Position numbers and translations under genes: made by a program. From positions 1 through 53,503 of the forward strand of contig NZ_FOVL01000025.1 of NCBI RefSeq assembly GCF_900115145.1: a DNA stretch of 53,503 bases. Reading direction: 5' to 3'. Under the pieces are notes generated by a model. It was not told where the DNA came from, did not search any database, and saw only the letters and a program-made list of their open reading frames with translations. This stretch comes from Salegentibacter flavus. Its GTDB lineage: Bacteria > Bacteroidota > Bacteroidia > Flavobacteriales > Flavobacteriaceae. This document shows positions 30,970 to 40,495 of the stretch, in pieces (positions within the stretch are counted from its first letter, which is position 1; every line of letters begins with the position of its first letter).

Positions 30970-32277
30970 GTGCGCAGCGTAAAACAATTTACATTAGAAA
31001 ACCCCAAAGATTTTAAACAAAAGTTACTTCATTGGAGCCGGCAGTTTCAGGAGGTGGCATGGCTGGATAGCAACGATTACATCCAAAAGCATGGTGAATT
31101 CGATGCGCTACTGGCAGTGGGAGCCTTTACCGCTATCAAAACCGATTATCATAATGCATTCGATAAACTTCAGGAATATCAGGAAACTACTAAAGACTGG
31201 ATCTTTGGTTATTTGTCATACGATCTAAAAAACGATGTGGAAAAGCTTTCCAGTAACAATTTCGACGGCTTAGGCTTTCCTGACCTGTATTTTTTTCAAC
31301 CTCAGAAATTGTTTCTGCTTAAGGGAGAACATCTTGAGATGCACTACCTGAGAATGGTAGACGATGAGATGGAGGATGATCTTGTGGAAATAAAGCAAAG
31401 TGCTCCTGCCAGTGTTCAGCAGGAAAAAGTTGAAGAATCTTCTGCCAAAACCTCCAAAATTCAGGCCCGAACTTCAGAGCAGAACTACCTTGAAAAAGTC
31501 GGGCAAATGCTGAAACACATTCAGCGGGGAGATATCTACGAGGCTAATTTTTGCCAGGAATTCTTTTCAGAAAACCGGGTGATCGATCCCGTGCAGGTTT
31601 TTCAGGATCTCAATGCTATTTCGGGACCTCCATTTGCAACTTTTTTGCGGCTGGAAGAGCATTATTTGCTTTCAGCATCACCTGAGCGCTACCTGAAGAA
31701 AACAGGTTCCAAACTTATTTCCCAACCTATAAAGGGCACAGCGCGGCGATCTGAAGATTCCGAAGAGGATTCAAAAATAGCCGAAAATCTAAAGAATGAT
31801 CCTAAGGAGCGTTCAGAAAACGTGATGATCGTGGACCTGGTGCGCAATGACCTTTCCAGGATCGCCAAAAAAGGAAGTGTGGAGGTGGAAGAGCTGTGCC
31901 GGGTATATCACTTTAAACAGGTACACCAGTTAATCTCCACGATTTCTGCAGAACTCGAAGAGAATATCCCGCCGGTGGAGGCTCTGCGCGTCACTTTCCC
32001 TATGGGGAGTATGACCGGCGCGCCAAAGATTTCCGCTATGAAGATCATCGAGGAACTGGAAGATGCCAAACGCGGACTATATAGCGGCGCAGTGGGATAC
32101 TTCACTCCAAACGGCGACTTCGATTTTAATGTGGTGATTCGTAGTATCCTTTATAATTCTGAAAAAGAATATGTTTCTTTTTCGGTTGGTGGAGCGATAA
32201 CGGCGCAGTCAATTCCGGAGAAGGAATATGAAGAATGTCTTTTAAAGGCAAAAGCGATGCGGCAGGTGCTTTCTTAA
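30970..32277 (+). CDS. pabB: Aminodeoxychorismate synthase component I
   Basis: A 435-residue chorismate-utilising enzyme of the TrpE/PabB family. The conserved core is HIQRGDIYEANFCQEF, YLLSASPERYLKK, SQPIKGTARRSED (the PIKGT motif characteristic of PabB-type enzymes), VMIVDLVRNDLSRIAKKGSV, FPMGSMTGAPKISAMKIIEELE, and RGLYSGAVGYFTPNGDFDFNVVIRSI. It aminates chorismate with ammonia from a PabA subunit on the way to folate. The start is GTG; the N-terminus (SVKQFTLENPKDFKQKLLHW) agrees with relatives as I remember them. It starts the run pabB-tilS-dsbD. Confidence 0.9.
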   Translation: MRSVKQFTLENPKDFKQKLLHWSRQFQEVAWLDSNDYIQKHGEFDALLAVGAFTAIKTDYHNAFDKLQEYQETTKDWIFGYLSYDLKNDVEKLSSNNFDGLGFPDLYFFQPQKLFLLKGEHLEMHYLRMVDDEMEDDLVEIKQSAPASVQQEKVEESSAKTSKIQARTSEQNYLEKVGQMLKHIQRGDIYEANFCQEFFSENRVIDPVQVFQDLNAISGPPFATFLRLEEHYLLSASPERYLKKTGSKLISQPIKGTARRSEDSEEDSKIAENLKNDPKERSENVMIVDLVRNDLSRIAKKGSVEVEELCRVYHFKQVHQLISTISAELEENIPPVEALRVTFPMGSMTGAPKISAMKIIEELEDAKRGLYSGAVGYFTPNGDFDFNVVIRSILYNSEKEYVSFSVGGAITAQSIPEKEYEECLLKAKAMRQVLS

Positions 32278-32289
32278 ATCAGGCTTTTG

Positions 32290-32297
32290 TATCTTTG
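32290..32297 (+). promoter_or_regulatory. -7 element abutting the tilS start
   Basis: TATCTTTG matches TAnnTTTG and ends only 7 bp before the ATG at 32305, so transcription from it would give a leaderless or nearly leaderless tilS mRNA. Confidence 0.4.
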
Positions 32298-32304
32298 AAT
32301 TGAT

Positions 32305-33618
32305 ATGGAAAAAGCCTTTAAGAATCTTATCAGAAACGAACTTTCTTACCTTTGTAATTCCAGGTTATTGCTGGCAGTTAGTGGCGGGTTAGATAGTGTA
32401 GCACTTCTGCATTTGTGCAAAGAGGCCAAACTGGATTTCGCTGTTGCCCATTGCAATTTTAATCTCCGTGGAAAAGAAAGCGATGCAGATGAACGCTTCG
32501 TTAAAGAGCTGGCAAAAGAGACGGAAACCGAGGTCTTCTCCCAGAATTTTGATACCGAAAAATATGCTGAGGATAAAGGGTTTTCTATCCAAATGGCTGC
32601 GAGGGATTTGCGTTACCACTGGTTTGAAGAGTTAAGACTTCAGCATAAATTTGATTTTGTACTCACCGCCCATCACGCCAACGACGATTTAGAGACTTTT
32701 CTTATAAATCTTGTTCGGGGGACCGGGCTGGAAGGCCTTTCGGGAATAAAAACGGAGAATAAGAAAGTAATTCGCCCCTTGCTTCAATTTTCAAGGAAAG
32801 AGATTGAAGCTTACGTGAAAGAGCAACATATAGAATGGCGGGAAGATAGCAGCAATGCCTCTATCAAATATCTTCGGAATAAAATAAGGCACGATATGGT
32901 GCCGCTTTTTGAGGAACTTAACCCTGAGTTTTTAAAGTCTTTTTTGCAAACCCAGTCTCATCTAAAGGAAAGTCAGGACCTGGTGGAGGACTACATCAGC
33001 CTTATCTATCCCGAAACGGTAAAGAAGGGAAAGTTGGGTTATGAACTGGATATTGCTTTCCTTCAGAAGATCCCAAATACCAAATCGGTTTTATATCAAT
33101 TGTTGAAATCTTTTGGTTTTACTGAATGGAACGATGTTCATAATCTCCTGAGGGCTCAACCGGGTAAGATGGTTTTTTCGGCTACACACAGGTTGATAAA
33201 AGACCGGGAGAAGCTTATACTTACTGAACTACCTTCAGAAACCCACAATCAGGATTTTCTGATTGAGGAAAATGAAGAATTTGTGATGCTGCCTATAGGT
33301 ACTTTTACATTTTCTGAAGTTAAGGAAATAGAGGAGAAGGCAAAAAATTGTATTTATGTTGATCCGGAGTTGCTTGAGTACCCGTTAGTTGTGCGCAAAT
33401 GGCGAAAAGGAGACTACTTTTATCCTTTTGGAATGAAAGGAAAGAAGAAGCTTAGCGACTTCTTTAAGGACAAAAAATTATCCATACCCGAAAAGGAAAA
33501 CAGCTGGTTGCTGTGTTCGGGAGAAAAAATAGTTTGGGTGATCAATCAACGCGCCGATAGCCGGTTTGCAATAGGTTCACCAGATCAGAAAATATTAAAA
33601 ATCACCTGTAATTTATGA
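32305..33618 (+). CDS. tilS: tRNA(Ile)-lysidine synthetase
   Basis: A 437-residue N-type ATP pyrophosphatase that converts C34 of the CAU-anticodon isoleucine tRNA to lysidine. The PP-loop is LAVSGGLDSVALLHL (SGGLDS at residues 26-31). HCNFNLRGKESDADERFV and TAHHANDDLETFLINLVRGTGLEGLSG complete the catalytic domain. The C-terminal TilS domain ends with VVRKWRKGDYFYPFGMKGKKKLSDFFKDKKLSIPEK, the tRNA-binding region. Essential in most bacteria. It overlaps dsbD by 4 bp (ATGA), showing translational coupling. Confidence 0.95.
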   Translation: MEKAFKNLIRNELSYLCNSRLLLAVSGGLDSVALLHLCKEAKLDFAVAHCNFNLRGKESDADERFVKELAKETETEVFSQNFDTEKYAEDKGFSIQMAARDLRYHWFEELRLQHKFDFVLTAHHANDDLETFLINLVRGTGLEGLSGIKTENKKVIRPLLQFSRKEIEAYVKEQHIEWREDSSNASIKYLRNKIRHDMVPLFEELNPEFLKSFLQTQSHLKESQDLVEDYISLIYPETVKKGKLGYELDIAFLQKIPNTKSVLYQLLKSFGFTEWNDVHNLLRAQPGKMVFSATHRLIKDREKLILTELPSETHNQDFLIEENEEFVMLPIGTFTFSEVKEIEEKAKNCIYVDPELLEYPLVVRKWRKGDYFYPFGMKGKKKLSDFFKDKKLSIPEKENSWLLCSGEKIVWVINQRADSRFAIGSPDQKILKITCNL

Positions 33619-35636
33619 GGTACCTGGCAAGTCTGTTTCTATTAGTTTTTTCATTCACAACGGCTAATGCACAGTTTTTTGACGACAATGATCAAAATTA
33701 TCAGTTTTCAAATCCAATAAGCTGGGAAGCTGAGGTAGAACAGGAGAACGATAGTATTTACAACCTTATTTTTACCGCCAAGCTGGAAGAAGGCTGGCAC
33801 CTGTATTCTCAACAGGAAGCCGACATTGATATCGCACCAATCCCCACTAAATTCACCTATAATAATACTCCAGAAACCTATGAACTTATAGGTGAGACCG
33901 AAGAGCCCGAAGCCGAGCCTTATTATGATGAAGTCTTTGGCGCAGATATTATTTATTTTGAAGATGAAGTGGTCTTCACTCAAAAAATTAAGGTGATTAA
34001 TCCTGAAGGACCTGAAGTAGTTGCTGAGGTTTATTTTTCGGTTTGTGATGATGAGCAATGTTTGCCCCCGGAAACAGAGCGTTTCACCATATCCCTCCAG
34101 GACAAACAAGTAACCGCTGGTTTTACCGATCTTGAGATTTCTGACAGGGATCAGGAACTCGCCGATGCCCTGGATATGAATCTTAAGGGGATGGAGGCTT
34201 ACCATACCGAAGAGGAAGACGGGGGGAGTAATTTTACCAATATATTTTTATTAGGATTTCTTGGAGGTCTTATCGCCTTGCTGACTCCCTGTGTATTTCC
34301 TATGATTCCCTTAACGGTTTCATTTTTTACCAAAGGAGCGAAAAACCGAAAAAGAGGAACCATTAATGCTATATCATATGGATTTTTTATTGTTCTTATT
34401 TATCTTTTACTGAGCTTACCCTTCCATCTTCTGGATAGTGTAAATCCAGAATTACTGAATAATATTTCCACCAATGTTACGCTGAATGTTCTCTTCTTCG
34501 TCATCTTTATAATTTTCGCTTTTTCCTTCTTTGGATATTATGAAATAACCCTGCCCAGTTCGTGGAGCAGTAAAATGGATGATAAAGCTTCCAGTGTAGG
34601 AGGATTCATCGGGATTTTCTTTATGGCACTAACCCTCGCCCTGGTTTCGTTTTCATGTACCGGACCAATTCTCGGTTCTTTGCTTGGAGGTTCGTTAACC
34701 AGTGATGGTGGTGCTATGCAGCTTTCAGTAGGTATGGGTGGTTTTGGCCTAGCCCTGGCTTTACCATTTGCTCTTTTTGCCCTTTTCCCTAACTGGTTAA
34801 ATTCGCTGCCAAAGAGTGGTGGATGGCTTAACACTGTTAAGGTTGTCCTTGGTTTTATAGAGCTGGGACTTGCCTTTAAATTCCTTTCCAATGCCGATCT
34901 TGTACAGCACTGGGGGCTTTTAAAACGTGAAATATTTATTGGGATCTGGATCCTTGCAGGTTTAGGTCTGGTGGCTTATCTCTTCGGATTGCTTCGCTTT
35001 CCACACGATGGACCTAAGCAAAGAATAAGCAAAGGCCGTTTTGGAGTAGGAGTGCTTGTACTCCTGTTTGTGATCTATTTAATTCCCGGACTAACTAATA
35101 CCAGCCACGCAAATCTGAAATTGCTGAGTGGATTCCCACCTCCATTATTTTATAGTGTGTATGATAAAGGCACCGAAGCACCCCTTGGCCTTGAAGCTTA
35201 CAAAGACTGGGATAAAGGTCTTGAAGCAGCAAAAAGAGAAAATAAACCAATAATGATAGATTTCACCGGCTGGGCCTGCGTTAACTGCCGTAAAATGGAG
35301 GAACAGGTTTGGAGCGAACCTGAAGTTTTTGAGACTATTAGAGACGATTATATTCTTATCTCCCTGTATGTAGATGACCGTAAAGATTTGGAAGAGGAGG
35401 AGCAGTTTAATTACATAAGGCCAAATGGCAGTATTAAACCAATAAAGACTATTGGTGATAAATGGGCCACTTTTCAAACCATCAATTTCCGTAATAACTC
35501 ACAACCTTTTTATGTGCTGGTAGATCCTGAGGTGAATATGTTGCATGAACCCGTAGGTTATATGCCAGATGCCGATAAATATTACAAATGGCTGCAGGAA
35601 GGACTGGAAAAATTCAAGGAGACTTCTAAAAATTAA
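33615..35636 (+). CDS. dsbD: DsbD-type thiol:disulfide interchange protein
   Basis: A 673-residue three-part protein that carries reducing power from cytoplasmic thioredoxin to the periplasm. A signal peptide (about 1-19) is followed by the DsbD-alpha domain with the cysteine pair in VCDDEQCLPP. The eight-helix membrane domain has LTPCVFPMIPLTVSFFTKG and SFSCTGPILGSLLGG, each with its catalytic Cys. The C-terminal thioredoxin domain has TGWACVNCRKMEE (Cys555, Cys558). All six cysteines expected for electron relay are present. Its start overlaps the tilS stop. Confidence 0.93.
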   Translation: MRYLASLFLLVFSFTTANAQFFDDNDQNYQFSNPISWEAEVEQENDSIYNLIFTAKLEEGWHLYSQQEADIDIAPIPTKFTYNNTPETYELIGETEEPEAEPYYDEVFGADIIYFEDEVVFTQKIKVINPEGPEVVAEVYFSVCDDEQCLPPETERFTISLQDKQVTAGFTDLEISDRDQELADALDMNLKGMEAYHTEEEDGGSNFTNIFLLGFLGGLIALLTPCVFPMIPLTVSFFTKGAKNRKRGTINAISYGFFIVLIYLLLSLPFHLLDSVNPELLNNISTNVTLNVLFFVIFIIFAFSFFGYYEITLPSSWSSKMDDKASSVGGFIGIFFMALTLALVSFSCTGPILGSLLGGSLTSDGGAMQLSVGMGGFGLALALPFALFALFPNWLNSLPKSGGWLNTVKVVLGFIELGLAFKFLSNADLVQHWGLLKREIFIGIWILAGLGLVAYLFGLLRFPHDGPKQRISKGRFGVGVLVLLFVIYLIPGLTNTSHANLKLLSGFPPPLFYSVYDKGTEAPLGLEAYKDWDKGLEAAKRENKPIMIDFTGWACVNCRKMEEQVWSEPEVFETIRDDYILISLYVDDRKDLEEEEQFNYIRPNGSIKPIKTIGDKWATFQTINFRNNSQPFYVLVDPEVNMLHEPVGYMPDADKYYKWLQEGLEKFKETSKN

Positions 35637-35645
35637 ATTTTCTTC

Positions 35646-35673
35646 TTGTTTATGCGGGTAATTTCTATCTTTA
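35646..35673 (+). promoter_or_regulatory. Candidate promoter of the S15/CocE hydrolase gene
   Basis: TTG (35646-35648) and TATCTTTA (35666-35673) are spaced 17 bp apart. The -7 element differs from TAnnTTTG at its last base. The ATG follows 24 bp later. Confidence 0.35.
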
Positions 35674-35697
35674 GGAACTTAAAAAAATATTCTTAAG

Positions 35698-37545
35698 ATG
35701 AATTTACTCCGAAATTTTTTTATTGTATTGTTTATCAATGGTCTTAGCCTGCAACTTGTTGCTCAAACCGAGGAATTTAAGGTAAAAGAGCATTACAATA
35801 AAACAGAAGTAACTATCCCGATGCGGGATGGTGTTAATTTGCATACCACTATATATTCACCCAAAGATACTTCTAAAGACTATCCAATTCTTATGCAGCG
35901 AACTCCGTATAGTTCGCGTCCCTACGGGGAAGATCAGTTCCGTTCGCTTATAGGACCCAATAAATTCCTGATGGAGGAAGGCAATATTATTGTCTATCAG
36001 GATGTGCGGGGCCGATGGATGAGCGAGGGGAAATATGATAATATGAGGGCTTATATACCCGAAAAAACCGGAAATCAAACCGATGAATCTAGCGATACTT
36101 ACGATACCATTGAGTGGCTTATAAATAATATTGAAAACAATAACGGTCGGGTTGGTACCTGGGGAATTTCTTATCCCGGGCATTACGCGATAGCTTCTTT
36201 ACTGGATGCCCATCCCGCCCTTAAAGCTGCTTCTCCCCAGGCAGGGATCGGGGATTTTTATTTTGATGACTTTCATCATAACGGAGCTTATCTTCTAAGC
36301 TACTGGAGAGCAACCGCACTTTTTGGATATCAGAAAGATGGCCCTACTGATGAAGCCTGGTATGAACTTCCCGGTCTCGGTACCCAGGATCAATACCAGT
36401 TTTTTCTGGATGTTGGGCCATTGAGCAATCTTGATGAATATTACAGAGAAGACAATGAATTCTGGCAGCAGTTAAAGGAACATCCTAACTACGATGAATT
36501 CTGGCAGAGCCGCGGGATCATTCAGCATTTAGAAGATATAGAACCGGCCGTGATGGTAGTAGGCGGACTTTTTGATGCTGAAGACTTGTATGGTCCCTTT
36601 GAGACCTATAAAAATATTGAAAAACGAAGCGATAACTACAACACTATGGTGATGGGGCCATGGAGCCACGGAGACTGGGCACGCTTAACCGAAAGACAGG
36701 CTGTAGGAAATGTTTATTTTGGTGATAATATTTCAAAAGATTATCAGCAGAATATAGAGACTAAATTCTTTAATCACTTTTTGAAAGGGGAAGCAAATGA
36801 TAATTCCGGCTTGCCTGAGGCTTACTTATATGACACAGGAGACCGCGAATGGAATACCTACGACCAGTGGCCTCCAAAGGGTGAGGAAAAAGTGTTTTTC
36901 CTGGGTGATGACCAGAAGCTCACTAATGAGGCTTCAGAAACAGAGAAAAGTTTTGTAAGCGATGTAAAGAAACCGGTTCCTTATAACGATGAGATCAAGG
37001 CGGTTTTCACGCCACGAGAATATATGACCGGCGACCAGCGCTTTGCTGCGAGAAGGCCCGATGTGCTTATTTTTGAAACCGAACGTCTCGAGGAAGATAT
37101 GAAGCTTGCCGGAGAAATTGAAGCCATTTTACAGGTAGCCACCACGGGTACCGATGCCGATTGGGTAGTGAAGGTGATTGATGTTTATCCTATGGATTCT
37201 GAAAATTATGAGGAAACTATGCCGCATCTAAATATGGATAACTATCATATGATGGTGCGAAGTGAGGTAATGCGCGGGCGTTTCAGAAACAGTTTTGAAA
37301 ATCCTGAGCCTTTCACTCCAAACCAAAAAACCGAAGTGGCTATTAAACTCCAGGATATAAACCATACCTTTAAGAAAGGTCATAAATTGCAAATTCAGGT
37401 GCAGAGTACCTGGTTCCCACTTATAGACCTTAATCCACAAACCTTTGTGCCTAATATTTTTGAAGCTTCAGAAGAAGATTTCAAAACGCAAACCCATACT
37501 GTTTATGGTGATTCCAGGATTAAATTCACCGAAGTAAAAAATTAA
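35698..37545 (+). CDS. CocE/NonD family (X-Pro dipeptidyl-peptidase S15-like) hydrolase
   Basis: A 615-residue secreted alpha/beta hydrolase. The signal peptide is MNLLRNFFIVLFINGLSLQLVAQ. The nucleophile is Ser158 in GTWGISYPGHYA, the acid Asp293 in VVGGLFDAEDLYGP, and the base His324 in GPWSHGDWARL. A C-terminal jelly-roll (about 400-615) ends with QVQSTWFPLIDLNPQTFVPN, typical of CocE and S15 enzymes. Relatives include cocaine esterase, glutaryl-7-ACA acylase and Xaa-Pro peptidases. The adjacent DUF885 peptidase, 7 bp downstream, favours a role in periplasmic peptide breakdown. Confidence 0.9.
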   Translation: MNLLRNFFIVLFINGLSLQLVAQTEEFKVKEHYNKTEVTIPMRDGVNLHTTIYSPKDTSKDYPILMQRTPYSSRPYGEDQFRSLIGPNKFLMEEGNIIVYQDVRGRWMSEGKYDNMRAYIPEKTGNQTDESSDTYDTIEWLINNIENNNGRVGTWGISYPGHYAIASLLDAHPALKAASPQAGIGDFYFDDFHHNGAYLLSYWRATALFGYQKDGPTDEAWYELPGLGTQDQYQFFLDVGPLSNLDEYYREDNEFWQQLKEHPNYDEFWQSRGIIQHLEDIEPAVMVVGGLFDAEDLYGPFETYKNIEKRSDNYNTMVMGPWSHGDWARLTERQAVGNVYFGDNISKDYQQNIETKFFNHFLKGEANDNSGLPEAYLYDTGDREWNTYDQWPPKGEEKVFFLGDDQKLTNEASETEKSFVSDVKKPVPYNDEIKAVFTPREYMTGDQRFAARRPDVLIFETERLEEDMKLAGEIEAILQVATTGTDADWVVKVIDVYPMDSENYEETMPHLNMDNYHMMVRSEVMRGRFRNSFENPEPFTPNQKTEVAIKLQDINHTFKKGHKLQIQVQSTWFPLIDLNPQTFVPNIFEASEEDFKTQTHTVYGDSRIKFTEVKN

Positions 37546-37552
37546 TTTCTTA

Positions 37553-39373
37553 ATGAATTTCAGAATAAAAAAACAATATATAATTATACTTCTGTTGACG
37601 GTTTTTGTTGCCTGCGGAGAAGAAAAAAACAATTATTCGGAAGCTGAAAAAGAAAAAGCTTCAGCTGAACTCAATCAGTATTTTGAAAAGGAATTTCAGA
37701 AGGATGTAGATGATTCCCCCATGTTGCAAACGCGTCTGGGCTATAAATCAAATTATGATAAATGGGATGATTTTTCCCACCTGAAATATGCCGAAGATCT
37801 CAAAAAAGCAAAAAAACGCCTTGAATATCTTAAAACGGTTGATGTTGAAGCCCTGAACGAAGAAACCCGGTTAAGCTTCAGGTTGTATAAACAGCAAATT
37901 GAAAATGAGATCGCCGACTATGATTATCGCTTCTACAATTATCCTGTAAATCAGATGCACGGCTACCAGTCAGAATTGCCTGCTTTTCTTATCAACATGC
38001 ACCGCATCGATTCGGTGAGTGATGCCCGGGATTATATTTCGCGTCTGGAAGGTTTCCCGGGTTTGATAGAAGATATCATTGGGAATATTAAAATAAGGGA
38101 GCAGAATGGAATAGTTCCTCCAAAATTCGTCTTTGATAGAGTATTGGAGGACAGCAGGAATATTATTAAAGGGAAACCTTTTGGAAAAGCCAGTGAACAA
38201 AGTGTGTTTTTAAAAGATTTTTATACAAAAGTTCAGGCGCTGGATATTTCCGCGGAGGAAAAACGAAAGCTTATTAGCGATGCAGAACAGGCGCTTATCA
38301 ATAAAGTGAAACCCGCTTACGAAAATCTGATCGCTACTTTGGAAAATCAGCAAAAGCGTGCGACTATTGAGGATGGAGTATGGAAATTCCCAAAAGGAAT
38401 CGAATTTTATAACAATGCCTTAAAGAGATTCACTACCACTAATCTTACTGCGGAGGAAATTCACGAGATGGGAAAATCTGAAGTAGCCAGGATCCATGCC
38501 GAAATGGAGGTTCTTATGGAGGAAGTTGGATTTGAGGGGTCTATGCAGGAATTTTTCGATTTTATGCGGAATGATCCGCAATTCTATTACGAAGATTCTC
38601 CAGAAGGGCGGGCAAAGTACCTCGCTGAAGCCACCGATATTATCAACACTATGAAAGGACGACTCGATGAGCTCTTCCTAACCCAGCCCAAAGCCGATAT
38701 TGTAGTAAAGGCAGTAGAACCTTTTAGAGAACGTAGTGCAGGTAAGGCTTTTTATCAGCAACCAGCAAAAGATGGTTCCCGGCCCGGTACTTATTACGCC
38801 AATTTATATGATATGAAAGCTATGCCAATCTATCAGATGGAAGCTTTGGCTTACCATGAGGGAATTCCCGGCCATCATATGCAGTTGGCTATTGCCCAGG
38901 AACTGGAAAATATTCCTGAATTCAGAAAGCACAGCTTCTATACGGCCTATATTGAGGGATGGGGACTCTATAGCGAGCTTGTTCCAAAAGAAATAGGCTT
39001 TTATGAAGATCCATATTCAGATTTTGGAAGGCTTGCCATGGAACTCTGGCGATCCTGCCGCCTGGTTGTAGATACCGGAATTCACGCTAAAAAATGGACA
39101 CGGGAAGAAGGTATTGACTATTATAAACAAAACACCCCGAATGCCGAAAGTGATGCCGTTAAAATGGTGGAAAGACATATTGTAATGCCCGGTCAGGCCA
39201 CGGCTTATAAAGTGGGTATGAATAAGATCCTTGAATTAAGGGAAACCGCCATGACAGAATTAGGTGATGATTTTGATATCAGGGAGTTCCACGATCTGAT
39301 ATTATTAAATGGGGCTATGCCATTAAATATTCTGGAGGAAAGAGTGATGGACTGGATAGAAGAGAAAAACTAA
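37553..39373 (+). CDS. DUF885 family lipoprotein, putative metallopeptidase
   Basis: A 606-residue lipoprotein. The lipobox is VFVACG with Cys21. The DUF885 catalytic region contains YHEGIPGHHMQLA (from His435), an HExxxHH-like zinc motif, followed by FYTAYIEGWGLYSE with the second Glu ligand, and FGRLAMELWRSCRLVVDTGIHAKKW. DUF885 proteins are gluzincin-like peptidases whose substrates are largely unknown. It follows the CocE/S15 hydrolase by 7 bp and precedes galM by 13 bp, so the three form one transcription unit. Confidence 0.9.
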   Translation: MNFRIKKQYIIILLLTVFVACGEEKNNYSEAEKEKASAELNQYFEKEFQKDVDDSPMLQTRLGYKSNYDKWDDFSHLKYAEDLKKAKKRLEYLKTVDVEALNEETRLSFRLYKQQIENEIADYDYRFYNYPVNQMHGYQSELPAFLINMHRIDSVSDARDYISRLEGFPGLIEDIIGNIKIREQNGIVPPKFVFDRVLEDSRNIIKGKPFGKASEQSVFLKDFYTKVQALDISAEEKRKLISDAEQALINKVKPAYENLIATLENQQKRATIEDGVWKFPKGIEFYNNALKRFTTTNLTAEEIHEMGKSEVARIHAEMEVLMEEVGFEGSMQEFFDFMRNDPQFYYEDSPEGRAKYLAEATDIINTMKGRLDELFLTQPKADIVVKAVEPFRERSAGKAFYQQPAKDGSRPGTYYANLYDMKAMPIYQMEALAYHEGIPGHHMQLAIAQELENIPEFRKHSFYTAYIEGWGLYSELVPKEIGFYEDPYSDFGRLAMELWRSCRLVVDTGIHAKKWTREEGIDYYKQNTPNAESDAVKMVERHIVMPGQATAYKVGMNKILELRETAMTELGDDFDIREFHDLILLNGAMPLNILEERVMDWIEEKN

Positions 39374-39386
39374 TTAATCAGAAATA

Positions 39387-40382
39387 TTGAGAACGATCAC
39401 AGAAGAAGAACTGAAGACCATCCAATTGGTGAACAAACAGCAAAACAAGCTTGAAATTCTCAATTATGGAGCGGCCATTCTTAGTTTTATAATTAAGGAT
39501 AAAAAGGGAAAACCCACCAATGTGATAGTTTCTCCCAAAGCCACTGAATTTGTAAAGCCGGTTTATAAAAGCCATAATAAATGTTTTGGGGCATCTGTAG
39601 GGCGTTATGCCGGCCGGATCTCCGGCGGAAAATTTAAATTGGATGACCAAACCTATGAGCTTCAACAAAAAGACGGAGTTCATCTTCACGGCGGAGATTA
39701 TGGGTTTCCTTATAAAATTTGGAAAATAGAAGAACAGACATCCGGAGAAAACCCATCGGTTAAACTTTCTTACCTCAGTGAAGATGGGGAAGAGGGCTAC
39801 CCCGGAAATTTAAAGGCAACAGTAAAATACACCCTCACCGAGGAAAATGAAATTTTAATTGAATACACCGCCTCCAGCGATAAGAAAACAGTAGTTAACC
39901 TTACAAATCATGCTTATTTTAACCTTAATGGGGAAGGTAGTGTGAGTGATCATTTTCTTCAAATTTCAGCAAAAAAGATTCTAAAGGTGGACGATCAAAT
40001 GTTGCCAACAGGAGATCTGGTAAAACTTAAAAATCAACCAAAAGATTTTAGCCAGAGCAAACTTATTGGAAATCGCCCGTTAGACGATAGTTTTGTACTT
40101 ATTAATGACAAAGATGAAAATGCGGCAGTGCTGTTTGCTCCACTAACCGGAATAAAAATGGAAATCAAGACCAATCAGCCAGCCTTGGTGGCTTATGTCC
40201 CTGAAGAATTACCGAATGATCTGGAGTATAAAACCCTGATTTCAGAGAAGTATCCCTCTATTTGTCTGGAAGCGGAAAATTTCCCCGATTCTCCTAATTT
40301 CAGAAATTTTCCATCCAGCATACTTAAACCCGGAGACTTATACTATAACCGGATTTCCCTGAACTTTAAGGTAGTTTCCTGA
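39387..40382 (+). CDS. galM: Galactose mutarotase (aldose 1-epimerase)
   Basis: A 331-residue canonical GalM, which interconverts alpha and beta anomers of galactose before phosphorylation. Key segments are ASVGRYAGRISGGKF (substrate Arg), DGVHLHGGDYGF (His), VVNLTNHAYFNLNG (catalytic acid His) and ICLEAENFPDSPNF (catalytic base Glu). The start is TTG at 39387; there is no ATG before the conserved N-terminus and the spacing from the DUF885 stop is 13 bp. There is no signal peptide, so it is cytoplasmic. It is followed by a sugar symporter gene and lies near galK and galT. Confidence 0.92.
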   Translation: MRTITEEELKTIQLVNKQQNKLEILNYGAAILSFIIKDKKGKPTNVIVSPKATEFVKPVYKSHNKCFGASVGRYAGRISGGKFKLDDQTYELQQKDGVHLHGGDYGFPYKIWKIEEQTSGENPSVKLSYLSEDGEEGYPGNLKATVKYTLTEENEILIEYTASSDKKTVVNLTNHAYFNLNGEGSVSDHFLQISAKKILKVDDQMLPTGDLVKLKNQPKDFSQSKLIGNRPLDDSFVLINDKDENAAVLFAPLTGIKMEIKTNQPALVAYVPEELPNDLEYKTLISEKYPSICLEAENFPDSPNFRNFPSSILKPGDLYYNRISLNFKVVS

Positions 40383-40495
40383 TATATAATAATAACCGTA
40401 TTTATTACTGTTATTAAATATTAAATTTTATATTTAACAAAAATTTCACAAGCTTTCTGGGGCATTAAAAGCTATACATAATAATAGAATAAGGT
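40383..40495. promoter_or_regulatory. Symporter leader with AT-rich dyad
   Basis: The 113-bp gap holds an inverted repeat, TTAAATAT-N8-ATATTTAA, at about 40415-40440. It is AT-rich and could be an operator or chance. It does not match the TGTAnnATTTACATT box found at galK. Confidence 0.3.
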
